Positions 1 to 10,104 of a stretch of DNA of 64,000 nt are shown in pieces. Origin of the DNA: Burkholderia stagnalis (GTDB taxonomy: Bacteria > Pseudomonadota > Gammaproteobacteria > Burkholderiales > Burkholderiaceae); the NCBI RefSeq assembly GCF_902830275.1, contig NZ_CADESW010000012.1, positions 161,467 to 225,466 of the forward strand, written 5' to 3'. The stretch's first letter is position 1; each line of letters opens with the position of its first letter. Both the position numbers and the translations under genes were made by a program. The notes under the pieces were generated by a model, which saw only the letters and a program-made list of their open reading frames with translations, was not told the DNA's origin and ran no database searches.

Positions 1-627
1 ATGATCGAGCAGCAGATCCGTCCGTGGGACGTCCTGGATCTGGAAGTGCTGGAGTTGCTGGCGATCGTCAAGCGTGAGAATTTCGTCCCGGCCGCGTACC
101 GCGACCTCGCGTTCGCCGACCTCGAACTGCCGCTGCCGGGCGGCCACAAGATGCTGTTCCCGCGCGTCGAGGCGCGCGTGCTGCAGGAGCTCGCGGTGAA
201 GAAGCACGAGAACGTGCTGCTGATCGGCGCGGGCTCGGGCTACCTGACTGCCCTGTTCGCGCACCGCGGCCAGCACGTGACGGCGGTCGAGATCGATCCG
301 GCGCTCGCGAAGATCGCCGAGGAAAACCTGCGCAACAATGGTGTGACGAATGCGGAAGTCGTGCTCGGCGACGGCTCGCGCGGCTGGCCGGCGAAGGCGC
401 CGTACGACGTGATCTGCGTCGCGGGCGGCCTGCCCGTCGTGCCGCAGGAAATCCTCGAGCAGCTCAAGGTCGGCGGCCGCCTGTCGGCCTTCGTCGGCGG
501 CCGTCCGGTGATGAAGGCGCAGGTGATCACGCGCATCGACGACAAGCAGTACCGCGTCGCCGACGTGTTCGAGACCTACGTCGACCATCTCGTCAACGCG
601 GTCGAGCCGTCGCGCTTCAAGTTCTGA
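1..627 (+). CDS. Protein-L-isoaspartate O-methyltransferase family protein (probably 5'-truncated)
   Basis: SAM-dependent methyltransferase of the Pcm family, which methylates isoaspartyl residues in damaged proteins. The SAM loop is visible as LLIGAGSGYLTALFA near residues 73-87, followed by the acidic VEIDP. The early IEQQIRPWDVLD and the segment PLPGGHKML are typical of the proteobacterial Pcm-like subgroup. The window opens exactly on an ATG, but relatives carry roughly ten more residues, so the true start probably lies outside. The rhodanese gene follows after 8 bp, probably in the same transcript. True isoaspartyl activity is not proven; this subgroup is often an uncharacterised paralogue. 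Confidence 0.8.
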   Translation: MIEQQIRPWDVLDLEVLELLAIVKRENFVPAAYRDLAFADLELPLPGGHKMLFPRVEARVLQELAVKKHENVLLIGAGSGYLTALFAHRGQHVTAVEIDPALAKIAEENLRNNGVTNAEVVLGDGSRGWPAKAPYDVICVAGGLPVVPQEILEQLKVGGRLSAFVGGRPVMKAQVITRIDDKQYRVADVFETYVDHLVNAVEPSRFKF

Positions 628-635
628 GCCCCGCC

Positions 636-959
636 ATGCAGATCCTGACGCCCGCGCTGCTCGCGCAATGGCTTGCCGACAAGAGCCGCCCCGCGCCCGT
701 CGTGCTCGACGTGCGCGAGCCGTGGGAAATCGCGACCGCGCAGATCGCCGGCAGCGTATCGATCCCGATGCAGCAGATCCCCGCGCGCAGCGAGGAGCTC
801 GACGACGAAGCCGAGATCGTCTGCGTGTGCCATCACGGGATGCGCAGCGCGCAGGTCGCGATGTTCCTCGAATCGCGCGGCTTCACGAAGCTGTACAACC
901 TGCAGGGCGGCATCGACGCGTGGTCGCGCGACGTCGATCCGTCGGTGCCGCGCTACTGA
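636..959 (+). CDS. Rhodanese-like sulfurtransferase, single domain
   Basis: A 107-residue single-domain rhodanese of GlpE size. The family moves sulfane sulfur from a donor to a thiophilic acceptor through a cysteine persulfide. Seen here: N-terminal VLDVREPWE, the active-site loop VCVCHHGMRS with the catalytic Cys first in the CHHGMRS hexapeptide-type loop, and the C-terminal YNLQGGIDAWS signature. No signal peptide, so probably cytoplasmic. It lies 8 bp after the methyltransferase gene and is followed by a hairpin terminator. The physiological acceptor cannot be told from sequence. Confidence 0.9.
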   Translation: MQILTPALLAQWLADKSRPAPVVLDVREPWEIATAQIAGSVSIPMQQIPARSEELDDEAEIVCVCHHGMRSAQVAMFLESRGFTKLYNLQGGIDAWSRDVDPSVPRY

Positions 960-992
960 TCCGGCTTGGCCGGCTGCACCGCGCCAGCCACA

Positions 993-1034
993 CCTCGGCG
1001 GCCCCACCCAGGCGGCCCCACCTAGGCGGCCCCA
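993..1034 (+). repeat. Three tandem copies of a 14-bp GC-rich unit
   Basis: Three head-to-tail 14-bp units with consensus CCTAGGCGGCCCCA, differing only at the third and fourth bases. They lie in the noncoding gap between the rhodanese stop and the terminator hairpin. Such an array could vary in copy number by slippage. No function is visible. Confidence 0.8.
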
Positions 1035-1045
1035 TGAATTGCCCG

Positions 1046-1071
1046 ACGGGCGCGCATCGCGCGCCCGTTTT
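1046..1071 (+). terminator. Rho-independent terminator after the rhodanese gene
   Basis: A 10-bp perfect stem (ACGGGCGCGC / GCGCGCCCGT) with a 3-nt loop is followed by TTTTGCTTT on the plus strand. It separates the plus-strand pair of genes from the convergent aminotransferase gene. Confidence 0.75.
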
Positions 1072-1082
1072 GCTTTCCCGCC

Positions 1083-2411
<1,329 letters not shown>

Positions 2412-2628
2412 GGACGGCTCCTCGGTGGGTTCGATCGGCGCGACGACACCGCGCCTTCAGGCTGCGACGCAAGTCGAAACCCGAGTGTAAGCACCGAAAC
2501 CGTGAAGCACAATCGTGCACCAATAGTGCCCGCGGCACTGCACCGCGGCGGACCATTCGTGCCGCACCGCGCATCACGCGCACCGCGCCGCCGCCCGCGC
2601 AGGCACGTCCGCCGTGCATGTGCGCGAC

Positions 2629-2644
2629 TGGCACATGCCTTGCG
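2629..2644 (+). promoter_or_regulatory. Sigma-54 (RpoN) promoter upstream of urtA
   Basis: TGGCAC, five bases, then TTGCG matches the -24/-12 consensus TGGCAC-N5-TTGC exactly. It lies 62 bp before the urtA start, in the right direction, within the divergent gap. Nitrogen-limitation control of urea uptake through NtrC and RpoN is common in proteobacteria. Short GCAC...GTGC dyads at about 2507-2529 could be enhancer remnants, but their spacing does not fit the classical NtrC site. Confidence 0.7.
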
Positions 2645-2705
2645 TAACCCTTGACGGTCGACGCCGAAACGGCGCGCACCCATCCAACACGTCAAGGGGA
2701 ACTCG

Positions 2706-4013
2706 ATGAAACGCCGCAGTCTGCTGAAGTTCGGATCGATGGCCGGCGCGCTCGCGCTGGCAGGCAAGAGCCCGTTCGCGCACGCCGCCGATGCCGGCAC
2801 GGGGCCGATCAAGGTCGGCATCCTGCATTCGCTGTCCGGCACGATGGCGATCTCCGAGACGTCGCTGAAGGACACCGCGCTGATGACGATCGCCGACATC
2901 AACAAGAGCGGCGGCGTGATGGGCCGCAAGCTCGAGCCGGTGGTGGTCGACCCCGCGTCGAACTGGCCGCTGTTCGCCGAGAAGGCGCGCCAGCTGCTCA
3001 CCCAGGACAAGGTGGCCTGCGTGTTCGGCTGCTGGACCTCCGTGTCGCGCAAGTCGGTGCTGCCCGTGTTCGAGGAGCTGAACGGCCTGCTCTACTACCC
3101 CGTGCAGTACGAAGGCGAGGAAATGTCGCGCAACGTGTTCTACACGGGCGCCGCGCCGAACCAGCAGGCGATCCCGGCCGTCGAGTACCTGATGAGCGCG
3201 GAAGGCGGCGGCGCCAAGCGCTTCTTCCTGCTCGGCACCGACTACGTGTATCCGCGCACGACCAACAAGATCCTGCGCGCGTTCCTGAAATCGAAGGGCG
3301 TGAAGGATGCCGACATTCAGGAGGTCTACACGCCGTTCGGCCACAGCGATTACCAGACCATCGTCGCGAACATCAAGAATTTCTCGCAGGGCGGCAAGAC
3401 GACCGTGATCTCGACGATCAACGGCGATTCGAACGTGCCGTTCTACAAGGAGCTCGGCAACCAGGGGATCAAGGCGACCGACGTGCCGGTCGTCGCGTTC
3501 TCGGTCGGCGAGGAGGAGCTGCGCGGGATCGACACGAAGCCGCTCGTCGGCCACCTCGCCGCATGGAACTACTTCATGTCGGTGAAGAACCCGTCGAACA
3601 CGAAGTTCAAGGACCAGTTCGCCGCGTGGGTGAAGGCGAACAACCTGCCCGGCGGCACGAAGCGCGTGACCAACGACCCGATGGAAGCGACCTTCGTCGG
3701 CATCCACATGTGGAAGCAGGCGGTCGAGAAGGCGAAGAGCACCGACGTCGACAAGGTGCGCGTCGCGATGATCGGCCAGGCGGTGACCGCGCCGTCCGGC
3801 TTCACGCTGACGATGGACGGCAACCATCACCTGCACAAGCCGGTGATGATCGGCGAGATTCGCGGCGACGGCCAGTTCAACGTCGTGTGGAAGACCAAGA
3901 CCGCGATCCGCGCGCAGCCGTGGAGCCCGTTCATCGCGGGCAACCAGGGCAAGCCGGACGTCGTCAGCTCGATCCCGGCGTTCCTGCGCCGGCAGCGCGC
4001 GGCGCTGGCCTGA
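2706..4013 (+). CDS. urtA: Urea ABC transporter, periplasmic urea-binding protein
   Basis: 435 residues, the family length for UrtA, the type I binding protein that captures urea for the UrtBCDE importer. The N-terminus carries a twin-arginine-type signal (MKRRSLLKFG, hydrophobic stretch, then AHA just before the mature end). IKVGILHSLSGTMAISE and CVFGCWTSVSRKSVLPVFE are typical of the UrtA/FmdD group rather than branched-chain amino acid binders. First gene of urtABCDE, with a sigma-54 promoter 62 bp upstream. ATG chosen because it directly begins the signal peptide. Confidence 0.93.
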   Translation: MKRRSLLKFGSMAGALALAGKSPFAHAADAGTGPIKVGILHSLSGTMAISETSLKDTALMTIADINKSGGVMGRKLEPVVVDPASNWPLFAEKARQLLTQDKVACVFGCWTSVSRKSVLPVFEELNGLLYYPVQYEGEEMSRNVFYTGAAPNQQAIPAVEYLMSAEGGGAKRFFLLGTDYVYPRTTNKILRAFLKSKGVKDADIQEVYTPFGHSDYQTIVANIKNFSQGGKTTVISTINGDSNVPFYKELGNQGIKATDVPVVAFSVGEEELRGIDTKPLVGHLAAWNYFMSVKNPSNTKFKDQFAAWVKANNLPGGTKRVTNDPMEATFVGIHMWKQAVEKAKSTDVDKVRVAMIGQAVTAPSGFTLTMDGNHHLHKPVMIGEIRGDGQFNVVWKTKTAIRAQPWSPFIAGNQGKPDVVSSIPAFLRRQRAALA

Positions 4014-4128
4014 CGCGCCGCGGGCCGGGGCGCTGCGCGCATGCGCGGCACGCCGGTTGCGGGCGTCTCCGCCGACGCCCGCGCAACGCCGCACGAGACT
4101 TCCCCTCCACGCCTGCCAGGACTTCCCG

Positions 4129-5748
4129 ATGCCCAGATTCCTTCGTCGCGCCGCTGTCGCCGCCGTCGCGTGCGCCGCCCTCGCGGGCGGCCTGCCGCGC
4201 GCCGCGTTCGCGCTGACGGCCGCCGATACCGCCGCGCTCGCCGGCGACGATTTCGACGCGAAGACGGCCGCGATCGAACGGCTCGCCGCCGATGCCGATC
4301 CGCACGCCGTCACGCTGCTCAACGCGCTGTCGAGCGGCGACGCGCTCGCGACCGGCGACGGCCGCATCCTGATCCAGACCGGCGACACCGCGCACGACGC
4401 GCTCACGCAGGCCGCCGCGCCGCCCGGCGACGCGCAGCCGGTAACGCTGAACAACCTGCTGCGCACCAAGATCGCCGGCGCCTTGTCCGGCCTCGCGCTC
4501 GCGTCGCCGGACGTCGCCGCGCGGCGCGACGCGATCGACGCGCTGCTGAAATCGCCCGACCCCGCGTTGAAGCCGATGATCGACCGCGCCCGCGCGAAGG
4601 AAACCGACCCGTCGCTGAAGCGCCGCCTCGACGCGCTGTGGGCGATCGCCGCGCTGCACGACGCCGATTCCGCGAAACGCCTCGAAGCCGTGCAGGTCGT
4701 CGCCGCGCGCAACGATCTCGACATGATCGAGCAGCTGCGCCCGCTCGTCGCGAAGAACGCCGACGGCAGCTTCGCCGAACCCGACGCGCGCGTGCGCGAC
4801 GCCGCGCAGCAGGGGCTCGACGCATTGCATGCGCTGCAGCGCCGCGGCGAGATCGCGGGCACGCTGTTCGCGGGCCTGTCGCTCGGCAGCGTGCTGCTGC
4901 TCGCGGCGCTCGGCCTCGCGATCACCTACGGGCTGATCGGCGTGATCAACATGGCGCACGGCGAATTCCTGATGATCGGCGCGTATGCGACCTACGTCGT
5001 GCAGACGCTGATCCAGCGCTACGCGCCCGGTGCATTCGACTGGTATCCGCTCGTCGCGGTGCCCGTGTCGTTCGCGGCGGCCGCGCTCGTCGGCATCGTG
5101 CTCGAACGGCTCGTGCTGCGGCACCTGTACGGCCGCCCGCTCGAGACGCTGCTCGCGACCTTCGGCGTGAGCCTGATCCTGATCCAGGCGACGCGGATGC
5201 TGTTCGGCGCGCAGAACGTGCAGGTCGTGAACCCGTCGTGGATGAGCGGCGGCGTGACGGTGATGCAGAACCTGATCCTGCCGTACAACCGGCTCGTGAT
5301 CCTCGCGTTCGCGCTCGCCGTGGTGTTCGTCGCGTGGGCCGTGCTGACGAAGACGCGCCTCGGCCTGTTCGTGCGCGCGGTCACGCAAAACCGCCGGATG
5401 GCCGCGTGCGTCGGCGTGAAGACCGCACGCGTCGACGCCTATGCGTTCGCGTTCGGCGCGGGCATCGCGGGCCTCGGCGGCTGCGCGCTGTCGCAGATCG
5501 GCAATGTCGGCCCCGATCTCGGCCAGAACTACATCATCGATTCATTCATGGCCGTCGTGCTCGGCGGCGTCGGGCAGATCGCCGGCACCGTGCTCGGCGG
5601 CTTCGGGCTCGGCCTCGTCAGCAAGGCGATCGAGCCGTTCTGGGGCGCGGTGCTCGCGAAGATCGCGGTGCTCGTGATGATCGTGCTGTTCATCCAGAAA
5701 CGTCCGCAGGGCATGTTCGCCCTGAAGGGACGCAGCGCGGAGGCTTGA
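4129..5748 (+). CDS. urtB: Urea ABC transporter permease UrtB
   Basis: 539 residues from the chosen ATG, which begins a signal-like segment MPRFLRRAAVAAVACAALAG; a longer in-frame start at 4057 adds 24 unlikely residues. As usual for UrtB, an extracytoplasmic domain of about 230 residues precedes the LivH-type permease. The permease begins near GTLFAGLSLGSVLLLAALGLAITYGLIGVINMAHGE and has roughly eight membrane helices. It forms the membrane channel with UrtC. Separated by 115 bp from urtA and by 1 bp from urtC. Confidence 0.92.
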   Translation: MPRFLRRAAVAAVACAALAGGLPRAAFALTAADTAALAGDDFDAKTAAIERLAADADPHAVTLLNALSSGDALATGDGRILIQTGDTAHDALTQAAAPPGDAQPVTLNNLLRTKIAGALSGLALASPDVAARRDAIDALLKSPDPALKPMIDRARAKETDPSLKRRLDALWAIAALHDADSAKRLEAVQVVAARNDLDMIEQLRPLVAKNADGSFAEPDARVRDAAQQGLDALHALQRRGEIAGTLFAGLSLGSVLLLAALGLAITYGLIGVINMAHGEFLMIGAYATYVVQTLIQRYAPGAFDWYPLVAVPVSFAAAALVGIVLERLVLRHLYGRPLETLLATFGVSLILIQATRMLFGAQNVQVVNPSWMSGGVTVMQNLILPYNRLVILAFALAVVFVAWAVLTKTRLGLFVRAVTQNRRMAACVGVKTARVDAYAFAFGAGIAGLGGCALSQIGNVGPDLGQNYIIDSFMAVVLGGVGQIAGTVLGGFGLGLVSKAIEPFWGAVLAKIAVLVMIVLFIQKRPQGMFALKGRSAEA

Positions 5749-5749
5749 C

Positions 5750-6937
5750 GTGACTTCCATCACCGATTCGTTGTCGAACCCGGTCGCCGGCGCGCCGACG
5801 CCGCCCGCCGCCGCGCGCGTGCAGGACGGCTTCGCGCTCGGCCTGCCGCCGCGCCCCGCGCTGCTGTCGCGCCGCGCGTGGCTCGCGCTCGTCGCGCTGT
5901 GCGTCGCAATCGGCGTCGGCGTGCCGCTGGCGGCGCTCGTCGCGCCCGAGTCGAGCGCGTTCCATCTTTCCGCGTATGCGATGACGCTCGCCGGCAAGCT
6001 GATGTGCTACGCGATCGCGGCGCTCGCGCTCGATCTCGTGTGGGGCTACTGCGGGATCCTGAGCCTCGGCCACGGCCTGTTCTTCGCGCTCGGCGGCTAT
6101 GCGATCGGCATGTACCTGATGCGCGAGATCGGCCGCGACGGCAAGTACGGCAGCGACCTGCCCGACTTCATGGTGTTCCTCGACTGGCACCAGCTGCCGT
6201 GGTACTGGAGCGGCACGAACCATCTCGCGCTCGCGCTGCTGCTGGTCGTGCTCGTGCCGGCCGTGCTCGCGTGGGTGTTCGGCTTCTTCACGTTCCGCTC
6301 GCGCGTGAAGGGCGTGTACCTGTCGATCATCACGCAGGCAATGACGTTCGCCGCGATGCTGCTGTTCTATCGCAACGAGACGGGCTTCGGCGGCAACAAC
6401 GGCTTCACCGACTTCAAGCGCATCGCGGGTTTTCCGATCACGTCGCCCGGCACGCGCACGGTGCTGTTCCTGCTGACGTTCGCGACGCTCGTGCTCGCGT
6501 TCGTCGCCGCGCGCGCGATCGTCACGAGCAAGCTCGGACGCGTCGTCACCGCGGTGCGCGACGGCGAGACGCGGCTGATGTTCCTCGGCTACAGCCCGCT
6601 CGCGTACAAGCTGTTCGTGTGGACCGTGTCGGCGGTGCTGTGCGGCATCGCCGGCGCGTTGTACGTGCCGCAGGTCGGCATCATCAACCCCGGCGAGATG
6701 TCGCCGGGCAACTCGATCGAGATGGCGATCTGGGTCGCGGTAGGCGGGCGCGGCACGCTGATCGGGCCGATCGTCGGCGCGTTCGCGGTGAACGGCGCGA
6801 AGAGCCTGTTCACCGCGTATTTCGCCGAATACTGGCTGTTCTTCCTCGGCCTGATCTTCGTGCTCGTGCCGCTGCTGCTGCCGCGCGGGATCATGGGGCT
6901 GGTCGAGGCGGTCATCTCCAAGGGGAAACGCGCATGA
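5750..6937 (+). CDS. urtC: Urea ABC transporter permease UrtC
   Basis: 395 residues, GTG start one base after the urtB stop. A LivM-type permease with about ten hydrophobic segments; LDLVWGYCGILSLGHG and the late GRGTLIGPIVGA loop are characteristic, and the aspartate-rich GRDGKYGSDLPDFM loop is seen in UrtC proteins. It pairs with UrtB to form the transmembrane pore. Its stop overlaps the urtD start by 4 bp (ATGA), indicating translational coupling. Confidence 0.92.
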   Translation: MTSITDSLSNPVAGAPTPPAAARVQDGFALGLPPRPALLSRRAWLALVALCVAIGVGVPLAALVAPESSAFHLSAYAMTLAGKLMCYAIAALALDLVWGYCGILSLGHGLFFALGGYAIGMYLMREIGRDGKYGSDLPDFMVFLDWHQLPWYWSGTNHLALALLLVVLVPAVLAWVFGFFTFRSRVKGVYLSIITQAMTFAAMLLFYRNETGFGGNNGFTDFKRIAGFPITSPGTRTVLFLLTFATLVLAFVAARAIVTSKLGRVVTAVRDGETRLMFLGYSPLAYKLFVWTVSAVLCGIAGALYVPQVGIINPGEMSPGNSIEMAIWVAVGGRGTLIGPIVGAFAVNGAKSLFTAYFAEYWLFFLGLIFVLVPLLLPRGIMGLVEAVISKGKRA

Positions 6938-7791
6938 ACGGCACCGCCCTCTACCAGTTCGCGCCGCCGAGCGAAGACGAGCTGCTCGCGGTAAGCGGCA
7001 CCGCGTCGATGGGGCGCGTCGTCACGCCCGGCATCGACACGTCGCACGGCACGATCCTGTATCTCGAGGACATCGAGGTGAGCTTCGACGGCTTTCGCGC
7101 GCTGAACAAGCTGTCGCTCGCGATCGACGCGGGCGAGCTGCGCTGCGTGATCGGCCCGAACGGCGCGGGCAAGACGACGATGATGGACGTGATCACCGGC
7201 AAGACGCGCCCCGACGCGGGCAAGGTGTTTCTCGGCCAGACGCTCGACCTGTCGCGCATGAGCGAACCGGAAATCGCGCGCACGGGCATCGGCCGCAAGT
7301 TCCAGAAGCCGACCGTGTTCGAGCAGCACCCCGTGTGGGAGAACCTCGAGCTCGCGATGCAGGCCGACAAGGGCTGGCTCGCATCGCTGCGCGCGCGGCT
7401 CGACCGCGCGGCGCAAGCGAAGATCGAGGAGACGCTCGCGCTGATCGGCCTCGAGGAGCACGCGTTCCGCGCGGCCGGCGAGCTGTCGCACGGGCAGAAG
7501 CAGCGGCTCGAGATCGGCATGCTGCTGATGCAGCGTCCCGCGCTGCTGCTGCTCGACGAGCCGGCGGCCGGGATGACCGACCACGAGACGATGGAACTCG
7601 CCGAGCTGCTGAACACGCTGCGCGGCACCTGCTCGATGATGGTCGTCGAGCACGACATGGAATTCGTCGCGGCGCTCGCGGGCGACACGGGCCGCGTGAC
7701 GGTGATGGCCGAAGGCGCGGTGCTCGCGCAAGGCACGCTCGACCAGGTCAAGCGCGACGACGCGGTGATCGAGTCTTACCTCGGACGATGA
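6934..7791 (+). CDS. urtD: Urea ABC transporter ATPase UrtD
   Basis: 285 residues. Nucleotide-binding subunit of the urea importer, LivG type. Walker A GPNGAGKTT, signature LSHGQKQRLEIGM and Walker B LLLLDEPAAGM are all intact, and the switch histidine lies in VVEHDMEF. A leader of about 40 residues before the ABC domain is normal for UrtD. The start is the ATG overlapping the urtC stop; a far longer open frame begins inside urtC but is not a plausible protein. Confidence 0.93.
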   Translation: MNGTALYQFAPPSEDELLAVSGTASMGRVVTPGIDTSHGTILYLEDIEVSFDGFRALNKLSLAIDAGELRCVIGPNGAGKTTMMDVITGKTRPDAGKVFLGQTLDLSRMSEPEIARTGIGRKFQKPTVFEQHPVWENLELAMQADKGWLASLRARLDRAAQAKIEETLALIGLEEHAFRAAGELSHGQKQRLEIGMLLMQRPALLLLDEPAAGMTDHETMELAELLNTLRGTCSMMVVEHDMEFVAALAGDTGRVTVMAEGAVLAQGTLDQVKRDDAVIESYLGR

Positions 7792-7795
7792 TGCA

Positions 7796-8488
7796 ATGCT
7801 GAAGATCGATGCACTGAACCAGTACTACGGCGGCAGCCACATCCTGCGCAACGTGAGCCTCGCCGCCGACGACGGCAAGCTCACCGTGCTGCTCGGCCGC
7901 AACGGCGTCGGCAAGAGCACGCTGCTGCGCTGCCTGATGGGGGTCGTCGCCGCGAAGAGCGGCACGGTGTCGTGGCGCGGCACGGCGCTCGGCGCGATGC
8001 CGCCGTATGCGCGCGTCGCGGCCGGGCTCGCGTACGTGCCGCAGGGCCGCGACATCTTTCCGCGGCTCACCGTCGAGGAGAACCTGCTCGTCGGCGCGGC
8101 CAGCCGGCGCGCGCCGTCGAAAGTGCCGGATCGCATCTACGCGCTCTTTCCGGTGCTGAAGGACATGCGCGCGCGGCGCGGCGGCGACCTGTCGGGCGGC
8201 CAGCAGCAGCAGCTCGCGATCGGCCGCGCGCTGATGAGCGAGCCGCAGCTGCTGATCCTCGACGAGCCGACCGAAGGCATCCAGCCGTCGATCATCCAGG
8301 ACATCGGCCGCACGCTGCGGCAGCTCGTCGACGAATCGAAGATGACCGTACTGCTCGTCGAGCAGTATTACGATTTCGCGCAGTCGATCGCCGATCGCTA
8401 CTGGGTGATGAGCCGCGGCGAGATCGTCGCGGGCGGCGAGGCGAAGGACATGGAGACGAACGGCGTGCGGGAGCTGATCGCGGTCTGA
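7796..8488 (+). CDS. urtE: Urea ABC transporter ATPase UrtE
   Basis: 230 residues, LivF-type second ATPase of the urea importer. Walker A GRNGVGKST, signature LSGGQQQQLAIGRAL and Walker B LLILDEPTEGIQPS are intact; GIQPS after Walker B is a good UrtE marker. Begins 4 bp after urtD. A 166-bp gap separates it from ureD with no terminator seen, so read-through into the urease genes is possible. Confidence 0.93.
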   Translation: MLKIDALNQYYGGSHILRNVSLAADDGKLTVLLGRNGVGKSTLLRCLMGVVAAKSGTVSWRGTALGAMPPYARVAAGLAYVPQGRDIFPRLTVEENLLVGAASRRAPSKVPDRIYALFPVLKDMRARRGGDLSGGQQQQLAIGRALMSEPQLLILDEPTEGIQPSIIQDIGRTLRQLVDESKMTVLLVEQYYDFAQSIADRYWVMSRGEIVAGGEAKDMETNGVRELIAV

Positions 8489-8654
8489 CGTGCGGCACGG
8501 CGGTAGGCACGATGGTACGCACGGCAGCGGATACGAGCAGCCGGTTCGCAAGACGCCCGCACGCGGCGCTTTCAACGAACGCGGCATCTGCATTATTGTT
8601 CCGGTAGCATCCACGTTCCTCGCGCCCGTTTCCCTCGTTTTCCGTTCGCCGCCG

Positions 8655-9530
8655 ATGTCTGCCCCCGATTCGCACGCCTCGCTGTCCCGCCCCGCCGTTG
8701 CCAAGTCGTGGCGGGCCCGGCTCGAACTCGGCTTCGAGCGGCACGGCGCGCGCACGACGCTCGTCCACCGGCTGCACGACGGCCCGCTGCGCGTGCAGCG
8801 GCCGCTGTATCCGGAAGGCGACGCGATTTGCCACGCGGTGATCGTCCATCCGCCGGGCGGCGTCGCGGGCGGCGACCGGCTCGACATCGACATCGCGCTC
8901 GGCGACGGCACGCACGCGGTGCTGACCACGCCCGGCGCGACCAAGTGGTACAAGTCGAACGGCCTCGACGCGACGCAGCGCATCGGCATCACGGTCGGCC
9001 GGGATGCGAAGCTCGACTGGCTGCCGCAGAACAACCTGTTCTTCGACGCCGCACACGCGTCGCTCGACTTCACGCTGACGCTCGGCGCCGGCGCGAGCGC
9101 GATCGGCTGGGATGCGGCGCAGCTCGGCCGCCAGGCGGCTGGCGAAGCGTGGTCGGCGGGCCGCATCGCGGCAGCGTCGGCCTTCGTCGACGCCGACGGG
9201 CGGCCGCTGTGGGCCGAGCGCGCACGGCTCGACGCGCACGACGCATTGCGCGCCGCACCGCAGGGCCTGGCCGGCTTCCCCGTGTTCGGCACGCTCTGGG
9301 CGGCCGGCGCCGCATGCGACGCGGCACTCGCCGAAGCGCTCGCCGAGCGGATGCCGTTCGACGACACCCTGCGCGCCGGCGCGACCTGCGTGACGCCGGG
9401 CGTCGTGCTCGTGCGCGCGCTCGCCGTGTCGATGGAAGCGCTGCAGCGCCATTTCACCGAATGCTGGCTGCACCTGCGGCCGATCGTGCACGGCGTGGAC
9501 GCGCGGCCGCTGCGCCTCTGGCAGACCTGA
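8655..9530 (+). CDS. ureD: Urease accessory protein UreD
   Basis: 291 residues from the ATG beginning MSAPDSHAS. UreD is the scaffold that binds the urease apoenzyme and recruits UreF and UreG for nickel insertion. Family markers are LYPEGDAICHAVIVHPPGGVAGGD and TTPGATKWYKS, plus WLPQNNLFFDAA. An upstream in-frame start at 8490 would add 55 low-complexity residues and is rejected. The gene stands 261 bp before ureA, in the order usual for Burkholderia (ureD-ABCEFG). Confidence 0.92.
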   Translation: MSAPDSHASLSRPAVAKSWRARLELGFERHGARTTLVHRLHDGPLRVQRPLYPEGDAICHAVIVHPPGGVAGGDRLDIDIALGDGTHAVLTTPGATKWYKSNGLDATQRIGITVGRDAKLDWLPQNNLFFDAAHASLDFTLTLGAGASAIGWDAAQLGRQAAGEAWSAGRIAAASAFVDADGRPLWAERARLDAHDALRAAPQGLAGFPVFGTLWAAGAACDAALAEALAERMPFDDTLRAGATCVTPGVVLVRALAVSMEALQRHFTECWLHLRPIVHGVDARPLRLWQT

Positions 9531-9649
9531 TCCCGATCGCCGATCCCCTCGGCGCGAACGCACCACTTCGGCGCAGCGCCGTGCCCCGCGCTGCACGCCG
9601 CGCAGGCAGCGCGCACCACGAACGCGCATTCGCGTGCGCTTCGCATGCA

Positions 9650-9665
9650 TGGCATGCGACTTGCT
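9650..9665 (+). promoter_or_regulatory. Candidate sigma-54 promoter upstream of ureA
   Basis: TGGCATGCGACTTGCT matches the -24/-12 consensus TGGCACGN4TTGCW at every defined position except one (T for C in the -24 box). It lies in the 261-bp gap between ureD and ureA, about 127 bp before ureA. With the urtA promoter it suggests nitrogen-controlled expression of uptake and hydrolysis. Inference only; no transcript data. Confidence 0.5.
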
Positions 9666-9791
9666 GCTTACAGATCCGATACACGGCGCACGCCGAATGG
9701 CGCGGTGCTACGATGGGCCGCGCTTAAGTGCTGCCCTTCGCACCACTGCAATGCGCCGAGAAAAATTACGTTTTCCTGAACGCTTGCCTTC

Positions 9792-10094
9792 ATGAAACTG
9801 ACTCCCCGCGAAAAAGACAAGCTGCTGATCTTCACGGCAGCGTTGCTGGCCGAGCGCCGCCGCGCGCGCGGCCTGAAGCTCAACTATCCGGAAGCGGTCG
9901 CGTTCATCACCGCCGCGCTGATGGAAGCCGCGCGCGACGGCAAGACCGTCGCCGAGGTGATGCACTACGGCACGACGCTGCTCACGCGCGACGACGTGAT
10001 GGACGGCGTGCCGGAGATGATTCCCGACATCCAGGTCGAGGCGACCTTCCCGGACGGCACCAAGCTCGTCACCGTCCATCACCCGATTCCGTGA
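9792..10094 (+). CDS. ureA: Urease subunit gamma
   Basis: 100 residues, exactly the family length. Smallest of the three structural subunits of the nickel urease, which hydrolyses urea to ammonia and carbamate in the cytoplasm. [14 protein letters not shown] and [24 protein letters not shown] are diagnostic. A long leader of 261 bp precedes it, holding the sigma-54-type site; ureB follows after 10 bp. Confidence 0.97.
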
Positions 10095-10104
10095 GGCCCT
10101 GCGC

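Noticed and set aside
2507..2529. GCAC...GTGC dyads as NtrC sites upstream of urtA
   Set aside because: Half-site spacing (4-5 bp) is shorter than the 7 bp of the classical NtrC site; kept only as a remark.
2574..4925. 783-codon open frame on the minus strand
   Set aside because: Antisense to urtA and urtB; low-complexity Ala/Arg/His composition and no motif.
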